A stretch of 64,000 nucleotides of DNA from Pseudomonas frederiksbergensis (GTDB lineage: Bacteria; Pseudomonadota; Gammaproteobacteria; Pseudomonadales; Pseudomonadaceae), in the NCBI RefSeq assembly GCF_003732665.1, contig NZ_MOBP01000023.1, forward strand, positions 248,001 through 312,000, read 5' to 3'. The notes beneath the pieces were generated by a model that had not been told where the DNA came from, made no database searches, and saw only the letters and a program-made list of their open reading frames with translations. This document shows positions 1-8,477 of this stretch, piece after piece (the stretch's first letter is position 1; every line of letters begins with the position of its first letter). The translations under genes were made by a program, and so were the position numbers.

Positions 1-800
1 AAGTTCGCCGCGTTTTGCGTGGAGAGCTTCGGATCGAAACGCCAGATTTCCTTGCCGGTGTCCGGGTCCAGCGCGATCACCTGGCTGTGCGGCGTGCACA
101 CGTAGAGCATGCCGTTGACTTTCAGCGGGGTGTTTTCGGCGGTGGTTTCGCCCGGATCGTTAGGACCGGGAATGTCGCCCGTGCGGAAGGTCCACGCCGG
201 AACCAGCTTGTGCGCGTTTTCCGGGGTGATCTGCGCCAGTGGCGAGTAACGATCACCGTGGGCGCTGCGGCCGTAGGAGTTCCAGTCACCGTCCGGCATG
301 GCCGGGGCGGTGTTGGTCATGCCCGGCACGCTGTCGCGGTCCAGTTGACCCTTGGTTTCACCGGGATTGGTGAATTGGCTGGCCAGTGCAGCGGCGCCCG
401 CGAGCACCACGGCCACGCCCAGCGCGCCGGTGCCCATCGGTGCAGCACCGGTGCGCAACAGCGGACGGCGGAACCACGGCAGCAGCATGACGATGCCCAG
501 GGCGAACAGCATCGCCAGGCGCGGCACCAGTTGCCACCAGTCGAGGCCGACTTCCCACAGCGCCCAAACGGTACTGGCGAACAGCACCAGTGCGTACAGG
601 CCCAGCGCAGCGCGGCGGGCGGCAATCAGCAGCACGCCGGTCAGCGCCAGGCCGATACCGGCCAGCAGGTAATACAGCGAGCCGCCGAGCATGCTCAGCT
701 TGATCCCCCCGGCCAGCATGGCCAGGCCCATTAGCAGAAGCAGGATACCGAGCAGGCTCGGTAGCAGACGGCTTCGACTCAAAGCACCATCAGTGCTCAT
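1..800 (-). CDS. gcd: PQQ-dependent membrane glucose dehydrogenase, N-terminal part (runs off window)
   Basis: Oxidises glucose to gluconate in the periplasm and passes electrons to ubiquinone. Translating back from the ATG at 800 gives 266 residues. About 130 N-terminal residues form several hydrophobic helices, the membrane anchor of Gcd. They are followed by the start of the PQQ beta-propeller, with the segments DGDWNSYGRSAHGDRYSPL and VCTPHSQVIALDPDTGKEIW. The family is about 800 residues long, so roughly two thirds lies beyond the left edge. The next gene upstream is an OprB-type porin, a usual Pseudomonas pairing for periplasmic glucose oxidation. The identification is secure; only the length is unknown. 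Confidence 0.95.
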   Translation of the reverse strand, partial: MSTDGALSRSRLLPSLLGILLLLMGLAMLAGGIKLSMLGGSLYYLLAGIGLALTGVLLIAARRAALGLYALVLFASTVWALWEVGLDWWQLVPRLAMLFALGIVMLLPWFRRPLLRTGAAPMGTGALGVAVVLAGAAALASQFTNPGETKGQLDRDSVPGMTNTAPAMPDGDWNSYGRSAHGDRYSPLAQITPENAHKLVPAWTFRTGDIPGPNDPGETTAENTPLKVNGMLYVCTPHSQVIALDPDTGKEIWRFDPKLSTQNAAN

Positions 801-885
801 AGTGTGGTTCTCCGTGACGTTTTAAGTAGTCCCGCGCAAGTTCACTGTAGATGACGATCAGGCGCGGGCATGGTTCAGTTAAATC

Positions 886-977
886 TGTAGGAGCGAGGCT
901 TGCCCGCGAAGGCGGTGTGTCTGCCAACATCAATGTTGAATGTGATGGCCTCTTCGCGGGCAAGCCTCGCTCCTACA
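886..977. repeat. REPIN (inverted pair of REP sequences)
   Basis: The left arm TGTAGGAGCGAGGCTTGCCC and its inverted copy ending at 977 flank a short spacer. It lies between oprB and gcd. This is a typical Pseudomonas extragenic palindrome. Confidence 0.9.
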
Positions 978-992
978 GGGGTTGCGGTGTGG

Positions 993-2375
993 TTAGAACG
1001 AGGACTGGATCTTGATCCCGCCAATCAGCGCGTCATCGACCTTGTCCACGCCACCGGGGTGGCGGATGTATTGCAGGTTCGGGCGCACGGTCAGCCAATT
1101 GGTCACGTGCACGCCGTAATAGAGTTCGGCGCTGTATTCGGTGTCTTGCGGCGGCAGGAACGACGGATCGTCGTAGTCATAAACGGCGCGGGCCTGGTTG
1201 GTCGCCTCGGCGTTCTTGCGGTAGGCCGGGTTAACGTGGACGCGGGCCAGGGCGAAACCGATATCGTCCTTGGCCCGGGCATCGAACAAGCCTTTGTAGA
1301 CCACGCCAGCCTGGACGTAGTTGTCGATGGCGTTGGTCTTCTTGTCGTGCATCGTGCCGTTGGCGAACACGCTCAAGCCTCGGGAGTTGTCGCTGGCGCG
1401 GCTGGTGATCTGCTGCTGCACCCCGAGCCATACACCGTGCTTGCTCGACGCGCTGCGGTACGCCTCGCCGCTCAGGGCCGCAGGCTGGCCATTACTGTCC
1501 TTGTAGGCGTCGGTGGCCTTGGCGTTGCTGTAGTAATAACCGGCACGGTACTCGCCGGGCAGGCCGTTGAGCTTGGGCGTCCACACCAGCTCAATCGGCA
1601 GGATCGCGCCCTGGGTGCCGCTGCCGCTGAGCTTGAAGCCATTGCCGCGATCCAGGTTCGACGGGTTCTGCTCATACGCGCCGACCTGCGCGTACAGCTC
1701 CGGGGTCAGGTGATATTTGACCCGCATCGCCCACTGGCTGACCGGCCAGTTGTACCAGATGCCACCCACCCAGTTACCCACTTGCGAACCGCAGAACGCC
1801 AGGTTCTGGAAGTCGCAGGGGAAGCTGTTGAAGTCTTCGCCTTCGCCAAAGCGGCCGACCTTGATGTCGAGCTTCTGGTCGAAGAATTTCTGCTGGTACC
1901 ACATTTGGGTCAGGCGCCAGGTCTGGCCACGGCCCCAGACTTCCTGGGCCGAAGTGAAGCCGCCGACCCGTGGATCGTTGATCCGGTCGTTGCTGATGTT
2001 GTTGCCGTTGCGTTCGGTGATGGTCAACTGAAATTCAGCGTCGTCCCAACCGAGGATCTTCTGCAAATCCAGGTGCGTGCCGAGGCCGAACTGGTCGCTG
2101 TAGCGCGCCGTGCGGTCGTGGTCATAGCCGCCGTGCAGGTTGCTGCCCATTTCGCCGGTGTAATCGACTTTGAAGTCGTAGCCTTTTTCCGCGAGCTCTG
2201 TGCGCGTGCCGTTCCAGTCGCCGAGCATCCACTGGGAGTCACTGTCGAAAGCCGGGGCGGCGTGCACGCAAGTGGCGAGGCCGAAGGCGCTGAGGCCGCC
2301 GAGCAGGTTCAGGGTTTTTCGCTGGGCAACAGGGGTGAAGACAGCGCTGTCTCGCGGAGCTGGAAAATCGGGCAT
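993..2375 (-). CDS. oprB: OprB-family carbohydrate-selective porin
   Basis: Outer-membrane beta-barrel for uptake of glucose and related sugars. The 460 residues begin with a signal peptide ending near CVHAAPAF. The OprB hallmark WMLGDWNGTRTELAEKGYDF follows, then alternating amphipathic strands, and the protein ends in phenylalanine (IQSSF), as outer-membrane porins do for BAM recognition. No strong ribosome binding site is seen before the ATG at 2375, so the start is less certain than the identity. It lies upstream of gcd on the same strand, with a REPIN between them, which suggests a joint role in extracytoplasmic glucose use. Confidence 0.92.
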   Translation of the reverse strand: MPDFPAPRDSAVFTPVAQRKTLNLLGGLSAFGLATCVHAAPAFDSDSQWMLGDWNGTRTELAEKGYDFKVDYTGEMGSNLHGGYDHDRTARYSDQFGLGTHLDLQKILGWDDAEFQLTITERNGNNISNDRINDPRVGGFTSAQEVWGRGQTWRLTQMWYQQKFFDQKLDIKVGRFGEGEDFNSFPCDFQNLAFCGSQVGNWVGGIWYNWPVSQWAMRVKYHLTPELYAQVGAYEQNPSNLDRGNGFKLSGSGTQGAILPIELVWTPKLNGLPGEYRAGYYYSNAKATDAYKDSNGQPAALSGEAYRSASSKHGVWLGVQQQITSRASDNSRGLSVFANGTMHDKKTNAIDNYVQAGVVYKGLFDARAKDDIGFALARVHVNPAYRKNAEATNQARAVYDYDDPSFLPPQDTEYSAELYYGVHVTNWLTVRPNLQYIRHPGGVDKVDDALIGGIKIQSSF

Positions 2376-2698
2376 AAAGTAGAAATTCTTGATCTTTTTC
2401 TGGGGAGTGAACTGAACGCAACGAGGTGGCGTGGGCAGTGAAGCGTTTCAGCTTAAGGGCGGCAGGATAATGTTCTGTAACAAAGAGAGAAAGGGCTTTT
2501 ACTGACATGCAGCTTTTCGGATTTGGTAACAGTCCGCTGCGACAGGCTGCCGCAGGGGATTAACCGGCAAAAAATACACAACCTATGGGAGCGGGCTTGC
2601 TCGCGAAAGCGGTGTGCCAGACAACAGAACTGTTGAATGTTCAACAGCCTTCGCGAGCAAGCCCGCTCCCACAGGGATTTAGGGTGTTCAGGTATTGA
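2376..2698. other. Intergenic region with oprB upstream sequence and a REPIN
   Basis: The 323 bp lie between the end of the SHMT gene and the oprB start, both on the minus strand. The half next to oprB must carry its promoter, but I could not assign -35/-10 elements with confidence. The other half is a REPIN at 2584-2673. No supported coding sequence was seen. Confidence 0.6.
2584..2673. repeat. REPIN
   Basis: Inverted pair with arms reading GGGAGCGGGCTTGCTCGCGAA and its complement (ends CCCGCTCCCACA). This is the most common REP subtype in the window. Confidence 0.9.
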
Positions 2699-3937
2699 TC
2701 AGCTCAACAGATACACCGGAAAACACTCACACAGATGCATCACTCGGCGCCGGGTGTTGTCCAGCAGCGCGGCGTTGTTCGGTTGTTCCAGCAGGTCGGC
2801 GATCAGGTTGGCCACTTCGGCGCATTCCGCTTCGCCGAAGCCTCGGGTGGTCAGGGCCGGGGTGCCGATGCGGATGCCGCTGGTGATCGCCGGTTTCTGC
2901 GGATCATCGGGAATCGCATTCTTGTTCAGGGTGATGTGGGCGCTTTCCAGCAGTGCTTCGGCGTCCTTGCCAGTGATGTTCATCGAGCGCAGGTCGAGCA
3001 GGAACATGTGGCAATCGGTGCCACCGGACACCACGCGCAAACCCCGGCGGGTGAGGATGTCGGCCATGGTCCGGGCGTTGTTGATCACCCGTTGCTGGTA
3101 GTGCTTGAAACTGTCGCTCAGGGCTTCGTTGAAGGCCACGGCTTTGGCGGCGATCACGTGCATCAACGGCCCGCCCTGGTACACCGGGAAAATCGTCTTG
3201 TCGAGCAGGGCGGCGTATTGCGCCTTGGCCAGGATCAAGCCACCGCGCGGGCCGCGCAGGGTTTTGTGGGTGGTGGAGGTGATGAAGTCGGCGATGCCCA
3301 CCGGCGACGGATAAACCCCCGCCGCGATCAGCCCGGCGTAGTGGGCCATGTCGACCATCAGGTAAGCGCCGATTTCATCGCAGATTTTGCGAAAGCGCGG
3401 GAAGTCGATGGTCCGCGAATAGGCTGAGGCCCCGGCGATGATCATTTTCGGCCGGTGTTCCCGGGCCAGGGCTTCCATTTCGGCGTAGTCGAGGGTTTCG
3501 CTTTCCTTCTCCAGCCCGTAGGAAAACGCCTTGTAAAACTTGCCGGAGAAATTCACCGAGGCGCCATGGGTCAAGTGACCGCCGTGGGCCAGGGACATGC
3601 CGAGGATGGTGTCGCCCGGTTCCAGCACCGCGAGAAAAACCGCCTGGTTGGCCTGGGAGCCGGAATGCGGCTGGACGTTGACGTATTCGCAGTTGAACAG
3701 CTTGCGGGCGCGTTCGATGGCGAGGTTTTCGATTTCGTCGACCACCTTGCAACCGCCGTAGTAACGCTTGCCCGGATAGCCTTCGGCGTACTTGTTGGTG
3801 AGCACCGAGCCCTGGGCCTGGAGCACTTCTTCGCTGACATAGTTTTCCGAAGCGATCAGCTCCAGGTGGGTTTCCTGACGATTGCGTTCGCGGTCAATCA
3901 GGCGGGCAACGGCGGGGTCGAAATTTTGCAGGCTCAT
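2699..3937 (-). CDS. glyA: Serine hydroxymethyltransferase (catabolic-operon paralogue)
   Basis: PLP enzyme that interconverts serine and glycine with tetrahydrofolate. The 412 residues cover the full SHMT fold, including LIASENYVS, YAEGYPGKRYYGGC and the PLP-lysine motif STTHKTLRGPRGG with Lys225. Full SHMTs are about 417 residues, so the protein is complete. It is the last gene of a five-gene minus-strand operon, 11 bp after the threonine-synthase-like gene. That context suggests it is not the biosynthetic housekeeping copy but one that handles a serine-type or beta-hydroxy amino-acid intermediate. The exact substrate is inferred, since other aldolase or transferase activities occur in the family. 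Confidence 0.9.
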   Translation of the reverse strand: MSLQNFDPAVARLIDRERNRQETHLELIASENYVSEEVLQAQGSVLTNKYAEGYPGKRYYGGCKVVDEIENLAIERARKLFNCEYVNVQPHSGSQANQAVFLAVLEPGDTILGMSLAHGGHLTHGASVNFSGKFYKAFSYGLEKESETLDYAEMEALAREHRPKMIIAGASAYSRTIDFPRFRKICDEIGAYLMVDMAHYAGLIAAGVYPSPVGIADFITSTTHKTLRGPRGGLILAKAQYAALLDKTIFPVYQGGPLMHVIAAKAVAFNEALSDSFKHYQQRVINNARTMADILTRRGLRVVSGGTDCHMFLLDLRSMNITGKDAEALLESAHITLNKNAIPDDPQKPAITSGIRIGTPALTTRGFGEAECAEVANLIADLLEQPNNAALLDNTRRRVMHLCECFPVYLLS

Positions 3938-3948
3938 GCTGAGGTTCC

Positions 3949-5202
3949 TTAAGTAAGCGCTTCGGCCAGCGCGGCCGGCACGTGATGCGGCTGCACCCGT
4001 GGCTGGCTCTTGGTCGAGTCGGATAGAAAAATGGACGTGTCTTTCAGGCCGCTGCCGGTGATCAGGATCACGGCAGTCTGCGCAGTGTCAGGGTGTTGTT
4101 CGGCGTACTTGAGCAGCCCGGCGAACGCACTGGCGGCGCCGGCCTCGGGGAACACGCCGGTGCTGGCGGCCAGGCGGGACGCGGCGGCGACGATGCTCGA
4201 ATCACTGACGCAAATGAATTCGCCGTCGCTGGCGGTCACGGCGCGCATGGCTTTGAGGCGATCCCGGGGCAACGCCACGTTGATGCTGCTGGCCAGGCTG
4301 GTGGGGGCGATGCGCTCGGTCAGGTGCATTGGCTGGTCGCTGCGCCAGGCCCGGTACATGAAATTGCTGCGCTCGGCCTGCACGCCGATCAGGCGCGGGA
4401 TGCGCTCGATCCAGCCCAGTTGCAGCAGGTCGAAAAAGCCCTTGTAGACCGAGCCGAGAATGCAGCCGTTGCCCACCGGCACGAACACTAGGTCCGGCAC
4501 CTGCCAGTTGAGCTGTTCGCACATTTCGAAGGCCACGGTTTTCTTGCCTTCGCTCATGTACGAATTGATCCCGGTGGTGCGGTTGTACCAGCCGTGGGTT
4601 TCGCAGGCGTTGAGGCATTGTTCGAAGGCTTCGTCGTATTGACCGTCCACCAGCACGATCTCGGCGCCGTAGCCCTGCATCTGCGCGAGCTTCTCCCGAG
4701 GCGCGCTTTTGGGCAGGTAAATCACGTTGTGCAAACCCAGACTGGCGCTCATCCCGGCCAGGGCCGAGGCGGCGTTGCCGGTGCTGGCCACCGCCACGGT
4801 GCGCGCCCCGGATTGCATGGCGTGGGCCACCGCCAGGGCGCTGGCGCGGTCCTTCAACGACCCGGTGGGTTGCCGGGATTCATCCTTGATAAAGACTTTG
4901 ATCCGCGCACCCTTGCCCAGCAGCTCGGGGCGCGAATACAGCGGCGTATTGCCCACCAGTAACGGCGGAATGAATTGCGTGGAGCTCAACGGCATCAAGC
5001 GGTCATAGCGCCACATGCCTCGGGCCTGGTCGTGCGCCAGGCTGTCCCGGGGCCATTCGCGCTTGAGCGTCGGGTAGTCGTAAAGCGCATCGAGCGCACC
5101 ATCGATCTTGCAATGAGGGCAGTAATAGCTGACCTCGTGCGGCTGGTAGCTGCGATCACAAACCAGGCACTGCAACACATACTCTCTGTACGAATTCTTC
5201 AT
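3949..5202 (-). CDS. Threonine-synthase-like PLP-dependent lyase with zinc ribbon
   Basis: Fold-type II PLP enzyme of 417 residues. The N-terminus has a four-cysteine ribbon (Cys12, Cys15, Cys28, Cys31), followed by the PLP-lysine motif GSLKDRAS (Lys117) and the glycine-rich phosphate loop VPVGNGCILGSV. The family includes threonine synthase and threonine dehydratase-like lyases. An in-frame start exists at 5277, but the ATG at 5202 is preferred because it follows a CAGGGGGTGG ribosome site and begins the conserved ribbon. Its place beside SHMT, a Rid protein and an amino-acid oxidase argues for a beta-elimination or replacement step in catabolism rather than threonine synthesis. That role is inferred. 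Confidence 0.82.
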   Translation of the reverse strand: MKNSYREYVLQCLVCDRSYQPHEVSYYCPHCKIDGALDALYDYPTLKREWPRDSLAHDQARGMWRYDRLMPLSSTQFIPPLLVGNTPLYSRPELLGKGARIKVFIKDESRQPTGSLKDRASALAVAHAMQSGARTVAVASTGNAASALAGMSASLGLHNVIYLPKSAPREKLAQMQGYGAEIVLVDGQYDEAFEQCLNACETHGWYNRTTGINSYMSEGKKTVAFEMCEQLNWQVPDLVFVPVGNGCILGSVYKGFFDLLQLGWIERIPRLIGVQAERSNFMYRAWRSDQPMHLTERIAPTSLASSINVALPRDRLKAMRAVTASDGEFICVSDSSIVAAASRLAASTGVFPEAGAASAFAGLLKYAEQHPDTAQTAVILITGSGLKDTSIFLSDSTKSQPRVQPHHVPAALAEALT

Positions 5203-5246
5203 GGCCACCCCCTGAAAGTATGCTGTGCTGGTGCTTCCCTGCCGAC

Positions 5247-5266
5247 GTCGGTCCGCGTGGACCGAC
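5247..5266 (-). promoter_or_regulatory. Intercistronic hairpin
   Basis: An 8-bp perfect stem (GTCGGTCC / GGACCGAC) with a 4-nt loop lies between the Rid gene and the threonine-synthase-like gene. No U-tract follows on the transcribed strand, so it is more likely an mRNA-stability or processing element than a terminator. Confidence 0.45.
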
Positions 5267-5292
5267 GGGCACTTCACGGACAGAAGGTGTTT

Positions 5293-5724
5293 TCAGACCA
5301 CCATGATCGCGTCGATGGCGACCAGGGTATTGCGCGCCAGGGCGCTGGCACCGGCGGTGGTGCGGGCCGGGTAGGGCTTGGTGAAATACTCTTCCATCAC
5401 GCGGTTGAGGGTCGGGAACTCGCTCAAGTCAGTGATGAACGCGGTGACCTTGACCACATTCGCCAGCGTACCGCCGGCCGCTTCGGCCATTTGCTGCAGG
5501 TTGTCCAGGGTCTGGCGCAACTGGCCTTCGAAATCCTGGGCCAGCACTTCATTGTTCAGCGCCGAAACCGGGGTCTGCGCTGAGAGGTAGATGGTTTGCC
5601 CGTGACTGACCCGGATGCCTTGGGAATACGTGCCCAGTGGCAGTGGCGCCTTGTCGGTGAAAATCACGTTTTCTTCGCCCAGGAAAGGTTTGGCGACGGA
5701 CTGGAGTTGAGCGTTGGTCTGCAT
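5293..5724 (-). CDS. RidA/YjgF-family imine deaminase
   Basis: Small trimeric enzyme that hydrolyses reactive enamine and imine intermediates released by PLP enzymes and amino-acid oxidases. The 143 residues start at MQTNAQLQSV and carry the family segments GTYSQGIRV, VKVTAFITDLSEF and YPARTTAGASALA. The open frame extends upstream to 6027, but that part overlaps the oxidase gene and has no homology, so the start is set at 5724. Its place directly after an FAD amino-acid oxidase and before a PLP lyase fits a role clearing imines made by both. Confidence 0.92.
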   Translation of the reverse strand: MQTNAQLQSVAKPFLGEENVIFTDKAPLPLGTYSQGIRVSHGQTIYLSAQTPVSALNNEVLAQDFEGQLRQTLDNLQQMAEAAGGTLANVVKVTAFITDLSEFPTLNRVMEEYFTKPYPARTTAGASALARNTLVAIDAIMVV

Positions 5725-5753
5725 GGTGACGTTCCTTGTTAAGTGGGTTGGGG

Positions 5754-6926
5754 TTAGTGCAAATCGGCAACCTGCTTGACGGCCAGGCTTGAAAATTCTT
5801 CGTCGCGGCAACGGGCCGGGGAAAAATGCTGGTAGTTGAGTTGCAGCGCCGCCAGGTCCGCCGGCATGGCGATACCCAACGCTGCGTGGCTGCACAGTCG
5901 GGCGATGGCCGGCGCGGCTTGAATGCCGTAGCCACCGAGGGCGGCGAGCCAGATAAAGCTTTCTTGCTGCGGGTCCTGGCCGAGCACCGGGGAGCGGTCG
6001 GCGACGAAGGTGCGCAGGCCCGCCCATTTGTTGATGATCGAGCGCGGACGCAGGCGCGTGGTGCTTTGCAGGCGATCCATGGTGATCGCCAGATCCAGTT
6101 CTTCAGGCAGCGCATCGCAGGGCAGCGATGGACTTTCATCGCAGGGCGAAACGATCAGGCGCCCGGCTTCGGGCTTGATGAAAATGTCTTCGTCGACCGT
6201 GCCCAGGTACGGCGTGTGGTGCACGTCGCATTGCGGATCGACCGCCAGCACCGTGCGCCGCAGTGGGCGCACGCCGACCTTGGGCACGCCGCAGCGCTCG
6301 GCGAAGTCATCGGCCCAGGCGCCGGCGGCGTTGACCACGATGGCTGTCTCCAGACGTTGGCCGTCCCGGGTGTGCAAAGTCCAGTGGCCGGCGCGGTGCT
6401 CGCCGCGCAGCACTTCGGCTTCACGCTTGATCAAACCGCCCCGTGCCCGCAGGCCACCGAGGTAGGCGCCGTGAATGCCGTGCACGTCCAGGTCGAAGGC
6501 GCTGGGCTCGTAGATCCCGGCGCTCCAGGCGCCTTCGGCCAGGTACGGCACCAACTCCAATACCTGTTTGTCGTCGAGAAACTTGGCGGTCGGCACTTGC
6601 CCGAGCACCGCGCTGAAACGCGCCGCCAATTTGTCCACCCGCGCCGCCTGGGCCACGATCAACGCGCCCCGTGGCGACCACAATGGATGTTCGGCCAAAC
6701 CTTCCGGCGGGTTCTCGAAAAAGCGTCGGGAGGCACAGGTCAGCGAACGAATCTGCTGGTTGCCGTAGCTTTCCATGGAGATCGCCGCCGAACGGCCGGT
6801 GGTGTGGTAAGCCAGTTGCTGTTCCTGTTCGAGCAGGCAGACGCTGCCGTGGGCCGCCAGTTCATAGGCCGCAGAGACCCCGGCGATGCCGCCACCGACC
6901 ACAATGAAATCGTAACGAGCGGTCAT
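5754..6926 (-). CDS. FAD-dependent D-amino-acid oxidase/dehydrogenase family protein (DadA-like)
   Basis: 390 residues. The N-terminal dinucleotide-binding motif is FIVVGGGIAGVSAAYELA, and the DAO fold continues with VVNAAGAWADDFAERCGV and a C-terminal FAD loop near LGGYGIQAAPAIARLC. Members oxidise amine groups of amino acids to imino acids; D-arginine dehydrogenase-like proteins have a similar layout. The stop lies 29 bp before the Rid gene. The start overlaps the transporter stop by 4 bp (ATGA), which suggests translational coupling. The substrate cannot be read from the sequence; the operon suggests an amino acid related to serine or threonine. Confidence 0.85.
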   Translation of the reverse strand: MTARYDFIVVGGGIAGVSAAYELAAHGSVCLLEQEQQLAYHTTGRSAAISMESYGNQQIRSLTCASRRFFENPPEGLAEHPLWSPRGALIVAQAARVDKLAARFSAVLGQVPTAKFLDDKQVLELVPYLAEGAWSAGIYEPSAFDLDVHGIHGAYLGGLRARGGLIKREAEVLRGEHRAGHWTLHTRDGQRLETAIVVNAAGAWADDFAERCGVPKVGVRPLRRTVLAVDPQCDVHHTPYLGTVDEDIFIKPEAGRLIVSPCDESPSLPCDALPEELDLAITMDRLQSTTRLRPRSIINKWAGLRTFVADRSPVLGQDPQQESFIWLAALGGYGIQAAPAIARLCSHAALGIAMPADLAALQLNYQHFSPARCRDEEFSSLAVKQVADLH

Positions 6927-8128
6927 GGTCGGCTGCCCTCGGCGAGTGCGGCGGCTTTGCTTTCCCGGGTGTAGGTCAGCACGAAGTGGGCGACGAGGCC
7001 GAAGATCAGGCCCCAGAACGCGGCGGCCAGACCGAGGAAGCTCATGCCCGAAGCGGTCACCAAAAAGGTGATCAACGCGGCTTCCCGTTGTTTCTCATCG
7101 GCCATGGCACCGGTCAGCCCGGCGCTGATGGCACCGAACAAGGCGAGGCCGGCGAGGGAGGCTATCAGCTCTTTGGGCAGGGCGGAAAACACCGAGGCCA
7201 GGGTCGCGCCGAAGGTGCCCATCAAAATGTAGAACACCCCGCAGGCGATCCCGGCGATGTAGCGTTTGTCACGGTCTTCGTGGGCTTCGCGGCCGGTGCA
7301 GATGGCGGCAGTGATCGCCGCCAGGTTGAACCCGTGGGAGCCGAACGGTGCCATCAGGATCGAACCGATCGCGGTGACGGAAATGATCGAGCGCGCCGGG
7401 GTGTTGTAGCCGGAGGTGCGCAGCACCGCCATGCCGGGCACGTATTGGCCGGTCAGGGTCACCAGGGCCAGGGGCAGGCCAATGTTGATGATCGCGTGCC
7501 AGCTCCACTCCGGAGCGATGAAGATCGGGTGGGCGACGTCAATGGTGATCGAACCGCTGTTCAGCGTGCCGAACGAGGCGGCCACCGCGCAGCCGACAAT
7601 CAGCACCGACAGGATTGCGTAGCGCGGCGAAAAGCGTTTGAAGATCAGGTACGCGGCGATCATCGACAGCACCAGCGCCGGTTGCAGCTTGATCGAGGTG
7701 AACAGCTCGGCGCCGAAGCGGAACAGGATACCGGCGAGCATGGCGGCGGCGATGGCCTTGGGCAGGCGACTCATCAACTTATCGAAGGCCCCGGACAACC
7801 CGACGATGGCAATGATCACCGAGGCGACTATATAAGCGCCGATGGCCTGGGGCAGGCTGACGGTGGGCAGCATCGACACCAGCAACGCCGCGCCCGGCGT
7901 TGACCACGCGGTAATCACCGGAATGCGCAGGCGCCAGCTCAGGAACAGGCCGGTAATCCCGCTACCGATGGAAATCGCCCAGATCCACGAAGACACCACG
8001 TCGTTGGGCAGGTGCGCTTCCTTGGCTGCCTGGAACACGATAATCAACGGGCCGGCGTAGGAAATGATCACCGCGATGAATCCGGCAATGACCGCTGACA
8101 GGGATAGGTCTTTTCTGAGTGTGTCCAT
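6923..8128 (-). CDS. BenE-family inner-membrane transporter
   Basis: 401 residues with about 11-12 hydrophobic segments and BenE signatures such as ITAWSTPGAALL and FGSHGFNLAAITAAICTGREAHED. The family is named for benzoate/H+ symport. No aromatic catabolism gene lies nearby, and the operon downstream encodes amino-acid enzymes, so import of an amino acid or derivative is a more likely job here; this is inferred. It is the first gene of the minus-strand operon and faces the MocR regulator across a 349-bp operator-rich gap. Confidence 0.85.
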   Translation of the reverse strand: MDTLRKDLSLSAVIAGFIAVIISYAGPLIIVFQAAKEAHLPNDVVSSWIWAISIGSGITGLFLSWRLRIPVITAWSTPGAALLVSMLPTVSLPQAIGAYIVASVIIAIVGLSGAFDKLMSRLPKAIAAAMLAGILFRFGAELFTSIKLQPALVLSMIAAYLIFKRFSPRYAILSVLIVGCAVAASFGTLNSGSITIDVAHPIFIAPEWSWHAIINIGLPLALVTLTGQYVPGMAVLRTSGYNTPARSIISVTAIGSILMAPFGSHGFNLAAITAAICTGREAHEDRDKRYIAGIACGVFYILMGTFGATLASVFSALPKELIASLAGLALFGAISAGLTGAMADEKQREAALITFLVTASGMSFLGLAAAFWGLIFGLVAHFVLTYTRESKAAALAEGSRP

Positions 8129-8477
8129 GATGTCTCGACTTGGCGCGGCGGGGCCGGGCAGTGATCAGGGGAAGATTGAGTCGATTGCTTCGATTCGAGA
8201 TGAGTGTATTTGAATGAATTGAGTTGATTCAATAGGTGACGGGGATGTTACGAGATGTTTTTTTGCTATCAGTGCCTGTTTTTTGCTTATTTAAGAATTA
8301 AATGATTGATTTATAAGCTTATTAAATCTTTGAAAAATATCCGGTGTTGAAGATGTCTATCGATTCAATCACGGCATCAATCGACTCAATTTATCGATTG
8401 GGTCGATTTATTAGTTGCCTAACCTCCATGTGATATGCTCGGATATTCATCATTTCTACGATGGGCAGTGATCATTC
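8129..8477. promoter_or_regulatory. Divergent control region with repeated 12-bp operator-like elements
   Basis: The AT-rich gap contains ATTGAGTCGATT at 8175-8186 and ATTGAGTTGATT at 8218-8229. It also holds TATCGATTCAAT at 8358-8369 and the inverted pair AATCGACTCAAT (8379-8390) and ATTGGGTCGATT (8397-8408). The first two are 43 bp apart, and the third and fourth are 21 bp apart, close to whole helical turns. The set sits between a MocR-type regulator and the operon it should control, so these are the best candidates for its binding sites. Confidence 0.7.

Noticed and set aside
900..2441. 513-residue open frame antisense to oprB
   Set aside because: It mirrors a clear OprB protein, has no recognisable domain and runs through the REPIN; a GC-rich shadow frame.
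4010..5008. Plus-strand frames opposite the threonine-synthase-like gene
   Set aside because: Shadows of a well-supported PLP enzyme.
5725..6027. N-terminal extension of the Rid protein
   Set aside because: The extension lies inside the oxidase gene and lacks homology; the family start is at 5724.
6923..8128. Benzoate transport as the role of the BenE-family gene
   Set aside because: No aromatic catabolic genes are adjacent; the family name alone is not enough to set the substrate.
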